A stretch of 64,000 nt of DNA. It comes from Stomoxys calcitrans. Lineage: Eukaryota; Arthropoda; Insecta; Diptera; Muscidae. The notes beneath the pieces were generated by a model that saw nothing but the letters and a program-made list of their open reading frames with translations, had not been told where the DNA came from and did not search any database. This document shows, piece after piece, positions 22,745-35,859 of the stretch; the first letter of the stretch is position 1; the number at the start of each line of letters is the position of its first letter. The DNA is taken from assembly GCF_963082655.1 (NCBI RefSeq), contig NC_081553.1, positions 194,125,373 to 194,189,372 on the forward strand, given 5' to 3'. A program made the position numbers and the translations under genes.

Positions 22745-24715
22745 GAATTGCTTTCCGTGGTTGCTCAAGAAGTCAAATCGAGAAATAGGTTATATGGGAG
22801 CTATGTCAGGTTATGAACCGATTCTGATCATATTTGGCATGCATGTTGGAGGTCATAGAAGAAGCCATTGTGCATAATTATCAGCCGGAGATAGGTTTAT
22901 AAGGGAGCTATATCCGGATTTGAACCGATTTAGACCATACTCGGCACGAATGTTGAAGTAGAAGTTATTGTGCAAAATTTCAGACGAATTGGGTGAGAAT
23001 TGCGCCCTCTAGAGGCTCAAGAAGTACATTCGAAAGATCGGTTTACAGTGGAGCTATATCAGCTCATGGAACGATTCAGACCATACTCGGTACGAATGCT
23101 GGAGGTGATAGTGGAAGTCAGTTTGCAAAATATCAGACGGTTTGGTTAAGAATTGCGCACTCTAGGGGCTCAAGAAGAACATTCGACAGATAAGTTTATA
23201 TGAGAGCTATATCAGCTTATGGACCGATTCATACTCGGCACGAATGTTGGAGGTAATAGTAGAAGTCATTGTGCAAAATTTCAGACGATTTGGTTAAGAA
23301 TTGCGCATTCTAGAGGCCCAAGAAGTACATTCGGGAGATTGGTTTATATGGAAGCTATACCAACTTATGAAGGTCATGGTAGAAGTCATTGTGCACAATT
23401 TCAGCCGGATTGAGCAAGAATTGCACACTCTAGAGGCTCAAGAAGTACATTCGGCAGATCGGTTTATATGGGAACTATATTAGCTTATGGACCGATTCAG
23501 ACCATACTTGGCAACAATGTTTCAGGTCATGGTAGAAGTCACTGTGCAAAATTTCACACGAATTGGGTAAGAATTGCACCCTCTAGAGGCTCAAGAAGTA
23601 CATTCGACAAATCGGTTTATATTGGAGCTATATCAGCTGATGAACCGATGCAGACCATACTCGATACGAATGTTGCAGGTAATAGTGGAAGTCATTTTAC
23701 AAAATTGCAGACGATATGGTTAAGAATTGCACCCTCTAGAGGCTCAAGAAGTACATTCGAAAGATCGGTTTATATTGGAGCTATATCAGCTCATGGAACG
23801 ATTCAGACCATACTCGACACGAATGTTGGAGGTAATAGTAGAAGCCATTGTGCAACATTTCAGACGAATTGGGTAAGGATTGCGCCCTCTAGAGGCTCAA
23901 GAAGTACATTCGACATATCAGTTTATATGGGAGCTATATCAGCTGATGAATCGATGCAGACCATACTCGATACGAATGTTGCAAGTAATAGTGGAAGTCA
24001 TTTTGCAAATTTTCAGACGATTTGGTTAAGAATTGCGCATTCTAGAGGCCCATGAAGCACATTCGGGAGATTGGTTTATATGGGAGCTCTACCAGCTTAT
24101 GGAGGTCATGGTAGAAGCCATTGTGCAAAAATTCAGCCGGATTGAACAAGAATTGCACACTCTAGGGGCTCAAGAAGTAATACATTCGACAGATCGGTTT
24201 ATATGGTAACTATATTAGCTTATGGACTGATTCAGACCATACTTAGCAACAATGTTTCAGGTCATGGTAGAAGTCATTGTGCAAAATTTCACACGAATTA
24301 GGTAAGAATTGCACCCTCTAGAGGCTCAAGAAGTACATTCGACAGATCGGTTTATATTGGAGCTATATCAGCTTATGGACCGATTCAGACCATACTTGGT
24401 ACGTCATAAAAGACGTCAAAGCACAAAATTTCAGCTTTGCGCCCTCTAGAGGCTCAAGAAGTATAATCTGGAGATCAGTTTATATGTGAGCTATATCTAA
24501 ACATGGACCGATATGGCCCATTTACGATCACATCCGACATTAATAAGAAGTATATTTGCAAAATTTGAAGCGACTCGCTTTACTCCTTCGAAAGCTACGC
24601 GTGCGTTGGACAGACAATCAAGAATATATATACTTTTTGGGGTCGTAGAAGAATATTTCCAGGTGTTACAAACGGAATGACAAAATTTGTGTACCCCTAT
24701 CCTATGGTAAAAGGT
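22745..24715. repeat. Long array of 'gatcggtttatatgggagct' units
   Basis: About a dozen units alternate 'gccctctagaggctcaagaa', 'gtacattcg', 'gatcggtttatat', 'gagctatatcagct', 'accgattcagaccatactcg' and 'gaggtaatagtagaagtcat'. The array ends in 'actttttggggtcgtagaag' and 'tcctatggtaaaaggtata'. The 195-codon frame at 23468-24055 is read-through, with repeated peptide RIAPSRGSRSTF. Confidence 0.92.
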
Positions 24716-25260
24716 ATAAAACGGATCATTTTCGAATTTTGGGTACCCAACAAAATTTAACTTTTCTTAAAACTGATGCACAGTTAACGGACATATTATG
24801 GACCTTCATCTGGGCTGTATTTGTGTGTGGGCTATTCAGGTAATAAGTACTCTACGATCTTCATAAAACACAGACCAATGGGATAAATATGACTAATATT
24901 TAACCCATTGGTTCATTCTTAAATTATGACAACTGATAAAAACTTCTCAGGACCGTGGTGTGGGTGTTGATAGTCAGACTAATACTTCAAGCGCCAAATA
25001 ATAGTTCAATCGGATAAAACTGTCGACTTCTAGGAGTATTATTTAATCGACTAAAGCGATCGATTTATATGATGGCTACACCTATTGGATTTATGAACCT
25101 ATGTGGATCGCCATTGGTGTGGTATTACACAATCTGAAGAAAATTTAGAGTTTTAGGGGCTCTAGTATTTAAGTCAGGGAATTAGCACGTGAAGTACCAT
25201 TGTCCAGTAGTGGTGGCTATGTCAACAAATAGTGTCTGTCTCTTGTGGTTATTTAAATGG
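24716..25260. other. Non-coding, degenerate repeat
   Basis: Contains a few repeat-like words ('cgatcgatttatatgatggc' near 25055) but no gene. Confidence 0.4.
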
Positions 25261-26432
25261 CAAACGAACGTTAGACCTTTTGATCTCAATAGGTTAGGTT
25301 TAAGTGGCTGTCTACCATCAGACTCACTTAGACGTTTTCGTCCATTGTGATACCACAGGAATAGAAGAAAGAAGATGCCTTCTAGTTCCTACCGTTGAAC
25401 CATCTAGATCGCTTTAAAGAACCTAATACATTGCGAATGGACACTTCCGCTGAATCAGAGAGGTTCTTAAAGATATGAGAACCTAAAGTTGAACTCCTTG
25501 TGACTGCTAGTGCGGGAAACACTTATAGAAGGTGTTTTATAGTATTTTCTCCTTTGATGTCCTCACAGCTTCTGAAAAAGTCGTTGCTGGCAACCTTCAG
25601 TCTGTCAGCATGTTTTCTGATTAGAAAGTGACTCATCATAACGGACATAATGACTGAGACGTCTATTCTAGCTGAGGATAGCAAAGCGGTAAACCTCTTC
25701 AAGTCTAGATTAGGCCCCCTCTTTGTGACCATCTATCATTCGTTGTCCTTCGCGCCTGGTCCTGAAAACTTAGCTTACATGTCGCTAGAGGCATACCCAC
25801 AGATTCCAGTATCCCTGGAATGTGTAGGGTAGTTCCTAGTCTAGCAAACTCGTCCGCTTTACAATTCCCTGGGATATCTCTGAGGCTCGGCACCCAGAAC
25901 AGGTGCATTTTGAACTGTTCAGCTATCTTGTTGAAAGTTCTGCGACAGTCGAAGACGGTTTTTGTGTTCAGAAATACCTTCTCCATGGACTTAATAGCTG
26001 CCTGGCTATCTGGAAGATATTTATGCCAATCGTCGTAGTGACATTATATCTTAGCCATTCCACCACTTCCTTAATAGCAAGGATCTCCGCTTGATACACA
26101 TTGCAGTGGTCGGGTAACCTTTTCGATATGACCAGTTCCAGATTTTTGGAGTAGTCCCCATAGCCCACCTGGTCGTCTATGAAACTTCTGTTACCAGGGA
26201 TATCGTAGTTCCAATCGGTTCTATCACGAATAGTGGTACAGTTCTTTTTAGCAAAAAGCAGCTCAGATAGGGTGTAATCCACACTGTCTGCAACATCAGA
26301 TATTGTATAAAGGATAACACAGTGTCCGTAGCCGCCACATGACCAATGAGAAAGCTCCCTTAACCTAACGGCAGTGGTCGCTTCAATTTGCCTAGCCACA
26401 ATGTCCAGAGGCATTTGACAAAAATTTTTCAT
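25261..26432 (-). pseudogene. LINE C-terminal relic with RNase H domain
   Basis: The minus-strand frame 25968-26432 reads DIVARQIEATTAVRLREL, then YQAEILAIKEVVEWLRYN; a shift leads to 25705-25986 with MEKVFLNTKTVFDCRR, HLFWVPSLRDIPGN and CKADEFARLGTTLHIPG. This is the order of an RNase H domain fused behind RT in I/R1/Jockey-type LINEs. The usual WVPGH motif reads WVPSL, so a conserved His is lost. Further 3' sequence runs to about 25261. No RT is retained. Confidence 0.82.
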
Positions 26433-26459
26433 GAAAATATTGATAAATAACTATGAAAA

Positions 26460-27715
26460 ACTGAAAATGGTCTCGGCAGATTGGCAGTTATATGGCAGCT
26501 ATATCGAAATATAGACCAATTTGGACCATTTCGGTTCGGACATCGGTAAGCATATCGGCAGTTCATTCTATATGGCAGCTATAACGAAATATAAATATGG
26601 TCCAATTGGGACCATATTCAGTTCGGACATTGCTAGGTATAAGACAACTCTCCGTTCCAAATTTCAGCGAAATCGGGTAAAAAATGTCAGCAAAATTGGG
26701 TAAAAATGCGGCAATAATGGGCTTAAGACTAAGAATCGGCAGATCGGTCTATATGGCAGATGTATCGATGTATAGTGAAATTTTGACCATATTCGGCTCG
26801 GACGTCGGTATACAGAGTACAACTCACCGCTCCAAATTTCAGCGAAACCGGTAAAAATGCGGCAATTATAGGCTTAGACTAAAAATCGGCAGATCGGTCT
26901 ATATAGCAGCTATATCGAAATATAGTCCAATTTGGACCATATTCGGGTCGGACATCTCTAGGTATAGAACATATCACCGTTCCAAATTTCAACGAAATCG
27001 GGTAGTAAATGCGGCAATTATAGGTTTAAAACTAAAAATCGGCAGATCGTTCTATATGGCAGCTATATCGAAATATAGTCCAATTTGGACCATATTCTCC
27101 CAATTTCGTTCGAAATTTCAGCGAAATTGGGTAAAAAATGCAACAATAATGGGCTTATGACTAAAAATCAGCAGATCGGTCTATATGGCAGCTATATCGA
27201 AGTATAGTCCAAGTCTAGAACTAGGTATAGTACAACTCACCGTTCCAAATTTCAGCAAAATTGGGTAAAAATTCGGTTCGGACACCGGTAGACATAGAAC
27301 AACTCACCGTTCCAAATTTCAGCGAAATCGAGTAGTAAATGCGGCATTTATAGACTTAAGACTAAAAATCGGCATATCGGTCTATATGGCACCTATATCG
27401 AAACATAGTCCAATTTGAGCCATATTCGGTCCGGACATCGGTAAACATAGTACAACTCACCGTTCCAAATTTCAACGAAATTGGGTAATAGATACGGCAA
27501 TTATAGGTTTAAGACTAAAAATCGGCAAATCGGTCTATATGGCAGCTATATCGAAGTATAGTCAGGTATAGAACAACTCACCGTTCCAAATTTCAGCAAA
27601 ATCGGGTACTAAACGTGACTTTTATGTATTTTTGGCTGCTCTTTCCATACAAGACCGACCACACTGCATGGTGAAGGGTATATATGATTCGGCTCGGTGG
27701 AACTTAATGCTACGC
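26460..27715. repeat. Array of ~150-bp units ('tctatatggcagctatatcg')
   Basis: Eight or so units with 'aatcggcagatcggtctata', 'gaaatatagtccaatttgga', 'catattcggttcggacatcg', 'caactcaccgttccaaattt' and 'tcagcgaaatcgggta'. Spacing is close to 152-155 bp where intact (e.g. 26734, 26886, 27041). Confidence 0.9.
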
Positions 27716-27726
27716 TGTTTTCTTGT

Positions 27727-29418
27727 TATACCCTCCACCATAGGATGCGGTACACCAATTTCGTCATTCTGTTTGTAGCACCTCGAAATATGCGTCTAAG
27801 ACCCCCTAAAGTATATATATTCTTGAGCGTTATGACATTTTAAGTCGATCTAGCAATGTCTGTCCGCCCGTCCGTCTGTCCGTCCGTCCATCCGTCTGTC
27901 GAAAGCACGCTAACTTTCGAAGAAATAAAGCTAGGTGTTTGAAATTTTGCACAAATACTTTTTATTAGTGTAGGTCGGTTGGGATTGTAAATGGGCCAAA
28001 TCGGTCCATGTCTTGATATAGCTTGCCATATGAACCGATCTTGGGTCTTGACTTCTTGAGCCTCTAGAGGGCGCAATTCTCATCCGATTTGACTATAATT
28101 TTGCATGTCGTGTTTTGGTATCACTTCCAACGACTGTGTAAAATATTGTCAAAATGGGTCTTGACTTCTTGAGCTTTTTGAGGGCGCAATTCTTATCCGA
28201 TTGGACCGAAATTTTGGACGAGATGTTCTGTTATGAATTTCAACAACTGTGCTTGGTATGGTTTAAATCGGTTCATAACATGGTGTAGCTGCCATATAAA
28301 CCGATCTTGGATCTTGACATCATGACCAGCTAGAGGGCGCAACTCTCACCCGATTTGGCTGAAATTTTGCATGAGGTGTTTTGTTATGTTTTTCAAGAAC
28401 TATGGTTAGTATGGTTCAAATCGGTTCATAACCTGGTGTAGCTGTCATATAAACCGATCTTGGATCTTGACTTGTTCAGCTTTTAGAGGGCGCAACTTAT
28501 CTTATCACATTATCTGATATAGCTGCCATATAAATCGATCATGGGTCTTGACTTGTTCAGCTTTTAGAGGGCGCAACTCTTATCTGATTTGGCTGTAATT
28601 TTGCACGTAGTGATGTGATATCACTTCCAACAACTGTGATAAGTATGGTTCAAATCGGTTCATAACCTGGTGTAGCTGTCATATAAACCGATCTTGGATC
28701 TTCACCAGCTAGAGGGCGCAACTCTCACCCGATTTGGCTGAAATTTTGCAGGAGGTTTTTTGTTATGTCTTTCAAGAACTATGGCAAGTATGGCGTAAAT
28801 CGGTACATTATCTGATATAGCTGCCATATAAACCGATCATGGGTCTTGACTTCTTCAGCATTTAGAGGGCGCAGTTCTTATCCGATTTGGCTGTAATTTT
28901 GCACGTGGTGATGTGATATCACTTCCAACAACTGTACTAAGTATGGTTCAAATCGGTTCATAACCTGGTATAGCTGCCATATAAACCGATCTGGGATCTT
29001 GACTTCTTAAGCCTCTGGAGGGCGCAATTCTCATCAGATTTGGCAGAAACTTTGTACAACGATTTCTCCCATGACCTTCAATATATGTGTCCCATGTGGT
29101 ATGAATCGATCTATAGCTTGATACAGCTTCCATATAAACCTATATCCAGATTTAGCTTCTTGAGCCCCTACAAGGCGCAATTTTTATCTGAATGAACTGA
29201 AGTATTACACAATGACTTCTACAATGTTCAGCACTCAATTCATTTATGGTCCGAATCGGACTATAAGTTGATATAGCTCCAATACCATAACAGTTTTTAT
29301 TCATTATTCTTTGTTAGCCTAAAAAGAAATACCACGCATAGGACTCGACAAATGCTATCCATGGTGGTGGGTATATAAGATTCGGCCTAGCCGAACTTAG
29401 CACGCTTTTTACTTCTTT
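27727..29418. mobile_element. TIR-bounded element with internal ~153-bp tandem units, forward
   Basis: The left end 'tataccctccaccataggat' (27727) is matched in reverse by 'atccatggtggtgggtata' (29357-29375). Inside are a CCGTCCGTC-rich block (27855-27902) and tandem units with 'aaaccgatcttggatcttga', 'tagagggcgcaa', 'ctgaaattttgca' and 'tatggttcaaatcggttcat'. The tail reads 'gattcggcctagccgaactt' and 'agcacgctttttact'. No protein coded. A reverse copy lies at 42398-43507. Confidence 0.82.
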
Positions 29419-29419
29419 T

Positions 29420-30780
29420 GCACTCAAAAGTCCCTATGGCAATATTTACTTGCATTTGTTATAAAAGCTTTGTTTTTATAAAATACATTTATTTTTAATT
29501 TTTCTCCCCCTAGTCCATTTTTTCATACCACTTCATTGCCTTTCGTTTATTAAAATCTGAATTTTTTGCTATAACATTCAATCATCATCATCATCACCAT
29601 CAACTACCACTACTACTACTAACAACAACAACAACTTAGATACAAAAGGAATAATAATTATGCAATTTATTTTTACTTAGATCAAGACATCTAAAGCAAG
29701 AAGAACGAACAAACAAACAATTAGAAAAAATGCTAGAAAACTGATAAATAAATTAGAAAGAAAACAACCACAACAACAACAACAACAATACCTTATTGTT
29801 TTTAAACACACAAATTTATGTTAAGCGCATGTTTATTGTATGTATGTCTTTGAGTTTTTATGTAGATTTAGTTTTTGTTTGATAATTTGATTTCTTAACA
29901 AAATTGAACAACAGTAAACGGAAACGGAACAAAAAGGAATATTTTATGTTTTACGACAACAAGAAAAGGATATATTTATATGTGAACAAAATAACAACAA
30001 CAACAACAACAAAATCGTAGGCAGGAATCGTGCGGTGGTAAAACAGCAAACAAAACCAAATAAAATGATAACTATAAATAAACTTAGAAAAAACAAAACC
30101 AAAAATTCTTAGATTAAGTTGAAAATAAAAGAAACCATTAATTTTAATTAAAAAGAAAAACCACACAAGAAACAAAAACTTACTATAAATACTTATAATA
30201 ATTAAAATGAAACAAAAAACAATTATTAAGAAACTACAATTAATTATTACTGATAAATTTACATATATATATACATATAGTATATATATATAGACATCAA
30301 GGATAACAAACAATAAGAAACTTAAGCAAATTATACTTTAAGCCAAAAATGAAAATTTAAAATTTAAATTATTAATTTGGTTTTATAACAAATGCTATAA
30401 AAACAAAGTATAAAAGAAAAATTAAAAATTATTTCAAAGAAATTCATAGTTACAATACCAAAAAACTAAAACACAAAAAAACTCTCCAAAATATGAAAAA
30501 CTTTTGGTATTTTGAATTGTATTTTTTATTGTAAATCAAGAAAACTCCAAAGCAAAACCAAACACTTACAACTAAGTAAACTAAACTATTCTTTTTTAAG
30601 TATTTCGAAAAACAAAAATCAACGTGAAAATAATTTATATTTCTATAAAATTTAAAATGAAACAAAAACTCAACTCAACACAACTATTATTAAAAATAAT
30701 TTATTTGATTTTAAGTACTAACTAATAACAAAGAAATCAGCAAATTTTATACACCACAAGATTAGATTTACTTACATTTC
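29420..30780. other. AT-rich unique-looking stretch
   Basis: CAA/ATC microsatellites (29590-29640, 29770-29790, 29996-30012) and A-rich DNA of UTR or intron type. No splice-bounded coding exon found. The 120-codon minus frame at 29951-30313 is a product of AT-rich composition. Confidence 0.45.
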
Positions 30781-30814
30781 TACACACAAGTTGTTTGTGC
30801 TGCGTTCGCCATCA

Positions 30815-31680
30815 ATCTCTAATATCGATTTTTGATTACCAAAAACAGTAGCGAATTCGTTGTGAGCCAAGAAAAGCTTTTGAGGTCCATTTTGCACTTC
30901 TCACTTCGATATCGATTTTCGATTATCGAATTCACTGTGAGCCAAGAAAAGCTTTTGAGGTCCATTTTGTACTTCTCACTTCGTTGTCGATTTTCGATTA
31001 CTAAAAACAGCACCGAATTCACTGTGAGCCAAGAAAAGCTTTTGAGGTCCATTTTGCACTTCTCAATTCGATATCGATTTTCGATTACCAAAAACAGTAC
31101 CCAATTCAATGTGAGCCAAGAAAAGCTTTTGAGGTCCATTTTGCACTTTCACTTCTATATCGATTTTCGATTACCAAAAACAGTACCGAATTCACTGTGA
31201 GCCAAGAAAAGCATTTGAGGTTCATTTTGTACTTCTCACTTCGATGTCGATTTTCGATTAACAAAAACAGTACCGAAATCACTGTAAGCCAAGAAAAGCT
31301 TTTGAGGTCCATTTTGTACTTCTCACTTCGTTGTCGATTTTCGATTACCAAAAACAGTACCGAATTCAATGTGAGCCAAGAAAAGCTTTTGAGGTCCATT
31401 TTGCACTTCTCAATTCGATATCGATTTTCGATTACCAAAAGCAGTACCCAATTCAATGTGAACCAAGAAAAGATTTTGAGGTCCATTTTGCACTTTCACT
31501 TCTATATCGATTTTCGATTACCAAAGACTGCACCGAATTCACTGTGAGCCAAGAAAAGCATTTGAGGTTCATTTTGTACTTCTCACTTCGTTGTCGATTT
31601 CGATTACCAAAAATAGCACCGAATTCACTGTGAGCCAAAAAAAGCTTTTGAGGTCCATTTTGCACTTCTCGCTTCCCAAA
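30815..31680. repeat. 87-bp satellite, ten units, open on both strands
   Basis: 'gtgagccaagaaaagc' anchors at 30862, 30937, 31024, 31111, 31197, 31284 (gtaagcc), 31371, 31458 (gtgaacc), 31544 and 31630. Spacing is 86-87 bp except one shortened unit. Each unit holds 'cttttgaggtccattttg' and 'atcgattttcgattacc'. Because 87 is 29 codons, open frames persist on both strands, giving repeated SQEKLLRSILHFSLR on plus and KMDLKSFSWLTVNSV on minus. There is no start context or splice support, so I do not call a gene. Confidence 0.95.
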
Positions 31681-31789
31681 TATGTACGAATTTTGACAAT
31701 ATGTTCTATAAGTGCATACAATTTCAGTACTCTAGCCCCTTTCGTAAAGAAAGTTCCAAAAAGTTTCAAATGTAGGACAAGGTAAGGTT

Positions 31790-34140
31790 AGGTTGAGATG
31801 AAGGTGCGAATATAAATCCAATAGAAGACTGTTCAGTGTAAACAAAGGGAATCAACAAGTTCTCTCCATCTAGCTCTATCGTTGGCCAAAGCCTTGACCT
31901 GATTCCACGATATGTGGGTTGATTCCAACTCTCTTTTCGTACAGCGGACTCATGCGTTTTTCGGGATGGTATGAAATAAAGCCCCAAACTGAAAATGAAA
32001 TAAGAACCCAAACTTTTATTACTTTACTTTCTTACTTACTTTAATTGGCTATGGCAGAACATTTGTTCTACCAGCCGAACGTAGAATAGCGTTCCAAGCG
32101 CCTCGATTTTCTGCATTCAATCTAAAATCTCTGACACCAAGTTTCGAGGTGTCTCCCACCATTTGATCTTTCCATCGGGCTTTTGGTCTTCACGGTTTAT
32201 GTGTACCATCGTGTTTGCCTTCAAAAGACTTCTTTGCTGGAGCTTCTTCATCCATTCTGACAACATGGCCTAGCCAACGCAAACGTTGTATTTTGATACG
32301 TGTAACTATGCTATCGTCTTTATACAGCTCGTGGTTCATACGACGCCTATATTCTCCATTAACGCAAACGGGTCCATATATTTTACGAAGAATCTTTCTT
32401 TCAAATACCCCAAGCACTGCCTTATCTCTCTTTCGATTTTTTCAAAGGCTGCAGTTATTACTTCCGATGACCGACCTATGATGTCGATGTCGGCGGCATA
32501 GGCGGGTAGCATGTGTTCTCTTGTGATTAGTCTGTCATAACTATTCACATCTGCAGCTCTTATATTCTTCTCCAGCAGGATATTAAAGAGATCACACGAT
32601 AGGTTGTCTCCTTGTCTGAAACCCCTTTTGGTATTAAATGGCTCCGGGAGATTCTTTCCTATTCTTATTGAGGAATGCGTATCAGTAAGTGTAATCCTGC
32701 AGAGTCTTATTCATTTTGTAGGGATACCAAACTCAGACATGGTTTGAAATACCTTTGAATGTAAAGGGGTATCGAATGCGGCTTTGTAATCCACAAAGAC
32801 ATGGTAGGTGTTGATTTGTCCTTCTCTGGTCTTTTCCAGGATTTGGCGCAGTGTGAATATCTGGTCTAGGGTGGATTTACCAGGTCTAAAGCCGCATTGA
32901 TAGAGCCCAATTATCTCATTGACTTTAGGTTTTAATCTTTCACACAGTACGCTCGAGAGTATCTTGTATGCGATAGGGAAGAGACTTATTCCTCGGTCTT
33001 GTGTACGGGACATAGTATGCGTTCTTCTAGCCAGATTGCGCAGATAAGCTGATGCATACGCCTTACCAACGTGTCGCCTCCGGTCTAAAATCGTTCAATG
33101 GGTAACCCGTCAGCTCCTGCCGCCTTGTTGTTCTTTAGTCGGGTCACTGCTACTTGGACCTCATTCTGACTAGGAGGTAAACATTCTATACCATCATCAT
33201 TGATTGGTTCTGCGGTATCATATTCGCCGCCAACGTCGGACACTAGCATTTGGGTAAAATGTAGAATTTCCATATCATCAGCATGCTATCTGTGTCAGTT
33301 ACCAGATTCCCTCCATTATCTTTGCAGGAGGATGTGCCTGCACCAAAGCCATCGGTTTGATGTTTAATTCTTTGATAGAATTTCCGGTCTTCATTCTGAT
33401 TCCTGTACATCTCAATACGCTCACACTCAAGTCTTTCCATTTCCTTTTTCTTTCTGTGGAATACACGTTTCTCCTCTCTCGTTTTCTCCCGATACCTCTC
33501 CTTCATCTGGCTACTGATTGTAGGGTTGCTCAATATGCCACATTTTTGGCTTCAGTAGCATCTCGACACTCTTGGTCGTACCATGGGTTTCTTGGGGCAG
33601 GCTTCCGGTACCCAAGTACGTATTTCGCGGCATTTTCAATAGAGTGGACAATGGTTTGCCACTGCGCCATTATATTATCGGAACAAGGAGTGCTTTCATC
33701 AAGCAATTGGGTGAGTCGAGTGGAGTATGCCGCTGCCATCTGTTGCGTTAGCAGCTTTTCAATATTCAGATTCCGTGCAGTGTCCGATCGTACTTTCCTC
33801 GCGATGTTCAAACGGGTGCGAACCTTTGCTGCATCAAAGTAATGATCCGAATCTATATTCGCTCTACGGATCGATCGTACATCGAACACGCTGGATGAAT
33901 GCCTTCCATTTATCACAACGTGAGCAATTTGGTTCCTCATGTTTTGATAGGATGGCAGCCATGTGGCTTTGTAAATATTTTTATGTTGAAATCTGGTGCT
34001 ACTAACTACCATGTTTTTGCCGCGGCGAAATCTATCAACCTCAACCCATTACTGAACGTTATCTCGTGGAGGCTAAACTTTCCTTCTTCGTAGAGAGTGC
34101 GGACATTCAAGGTGCAGATCCGCAAATCATGGTCCTTTTT
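31790..34140 (-). pseudogene. RTE-like LINE relic
   Basis: On the minus strand from right to left: a pre-RT region (33530-34012, with VVINGRHSSSVFDVRSIRRA); a basic linker (33243-33533, KERYREKTREEKRVFHRKKK); LKNNKAAGADGLPIE (33085-33273); core RT (32711-33013, YQCGFRPGKSTLDQIF and VFVDYKAAFD); a YADD-type box reading YAADIDIIG (near 32495); then a deletion joining to LGVFERKILRKIYGPV and QRLRWLGHVVRMDEEAPAKK (32190-32417). The catalytic Asp loss, several frame breaks and an internal deletion make it inactive. It resembles the widespread RTE clade. Confidence 0.85.
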
Positions 34141-34329
34141 TCATTTGCGTGGGTCGTCAACTTTGGGGGGGGGGTCCGTGTGTACTATTCCTCTGTTTCT
34201 CATAGTTTTCCGAGGGCGGGTTACTGGCCCAGCGTCCCAACCGCATGTGTTTTGTGGGATTACACATGTATCCCTCGTTGAGGTAAGCCGCTTGCTCCAA
34301 GACCCGACGCTCGCCTCCAGCCGCCTTGG

Positions 34330-35090
34330 AGGCGGAACAGACTCTGATGTTGGCCATTGGTTATTTAAAGGCGCCAATAACTCGCCTTGACATCTCGAGT
34401 ATCATTGGCACTCAGTGTTTAATTAAGAGCCAGTGCCACCTGACTCCTCACTGAGACTCTCTTCTCGAAAATCACAGACTGCCCGCGGCCGCATTTGCAG
34501 CTACTCCGCATAAAAACGGAGCTTTCTACCATCCGCAACCTGTAGACGCGCCCGGTAGCTTTCAGCTAAGCTTCCCGTGCTAACGATGGATACCACACAA
34601 GTCGGAGCTCAAAGTTCCAGTCTATGTGGTGCTCTTAGTTTCCCCGTGTCGGCCGGACCTCACTGAGATTCTCCTCTCGAAAATAGCTGACTGCCCGCGA
34701 CCGCATTTGCAGCTACTCCGCATAAAAACGGAGCTTTCTACCATCCGCAACCTGTAGACGCTCCCGGTAGCTTTCAGCTAAGCTTCCCGTGCTAACGATG
34801 GATACCACACAAGTCGGAGCTCAAAGTTCCAGTCTATGTGGTGCTCTTAGTTTCCCCGTGTCGGCCGGACCTCACTGAGATTCTCCTCTCAAAAATCGCT
34901 GAGTCCCCTAAGCCGCATTTGCAGCTACTCCGCATAAAAACGGAGCTTTCCACCATCCGCAACCTGTAAACACGCCCGGTAGCTTCCACCTAAGCTTCCG
35001 TGCTAACGATGGACACCACACAAGTTGGAGCTCAAAGTTCCAGCCTGTGTGGTGCTCATAGTTATCCCGTGTCGGCCGGGCATTACAGAC
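34330..35090 (+). repeat. Three tandem ~211-bp units of the 'tgttgtagccac' dispersed element
   Basis: 'ggccggacct' or equivalent lies at 34651, 34863 and 35074. Units include 'gcatttgcagctactccgca', 'taaaaacggagctttctacc', 'ctaagcttcccgtgctaacg' and 'atggataccacacaagtcgg'. The leading partial element starts at 'gttatttaaaggcgccaata' (34360). Confidence 0.9.
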
Positions 35091-35199
35091 AATTGCTTTG
35101 GCTATTTAGCCAAATTTTGGGTCTCTGACGCAGACCATCAACGGCTTAGTGGATAAACCAATCATAGCTATCGTTGAATGGTTTAAATTTTTTTGCATA

Positions 35200-35740
35200 A
35201 TAGATAGTACCTATTCCGAGATACAGATATTTTTTGAGGAAATATAAATTCTATTCCTTTATCAGGGATGGAATTTTCGTGCAGCTTGCACTGCCACAAG
35301 GCAATGCCAGAGTTGCAGCAATTCAATTTTGTGAAGTGTCTTGCACTAGGCCTTAGATGCCGTCTCAGGTATCCAAAATGAAACCACTTCCAATCGAGTC
35401 AGTTGCTATTGTGCCTTGAATATGCTGCGATGGTATGTATGACCGGCCCCTAAGCTTTCTGTCTACTCTCCCATCGCCTTCAATCTAAAAGCCGCAGAAG
35501 AGTTTGACTCATATTCAAACGGTATATCTAAAGGACGGGCACTCAAATTAGTCCTCAGCGACCTTGCAGGTACGATTGCCATAGCCCAGCCGTGGCCAAA
35601 CGAACACGTCTTCTTAACCTGTTGCTATCAGTTTTGCTACTCAAGGAAATAGTCATTTTTTCATAATGGCCCACCATATATGTGAGTATAGGTCTAATTA
35701 TGCTCCTGTAGACTTTCTTCAGCCAGCCTGATGAAAAAAC
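35200..35740 (-). pseudogene. LINE RT thumb/C-terminal fragment
   Basis: Minus-strand translation gives LKKVYRSIIRPILTYMVG near 35670-35720, the pattern after the RT palm in many LINEs, followed by a degenerate region with 'FRLKAMG'-like sequence. No intact frame. Confidence 0.6.
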
Positions 35741-35859
35741 GTTGTACTTCGAATTGATAAATTTTCTTTTTCTTCATATCGCATTAGTATGCGCTATTAT
35801 TAACCAAATTTCGCTGATCTTACAATGCAAGGTGATTCATTTGAATCGATTCGAAATTC

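Noticed and set aside
23468..24055. 195-codon plus-strand ORF as a gene
   Set aside because: It is read-through of the tandem array; the peptide repeats in step with the DNA unit and has no domain.
22745..29418. CRISPR-like array
   Set aside because: Units are about 150 bp, diverge along their whole length and have no short repeat/unique spacer pattern; the setting is eukaryotic.
30819..31547. Overlapping 100-126-codon ORFs on both strands as repeat proteins
   Set aside because: Explained by the 87-bp unit being a multiple of three; no start context, splice sites or codon-use signal.
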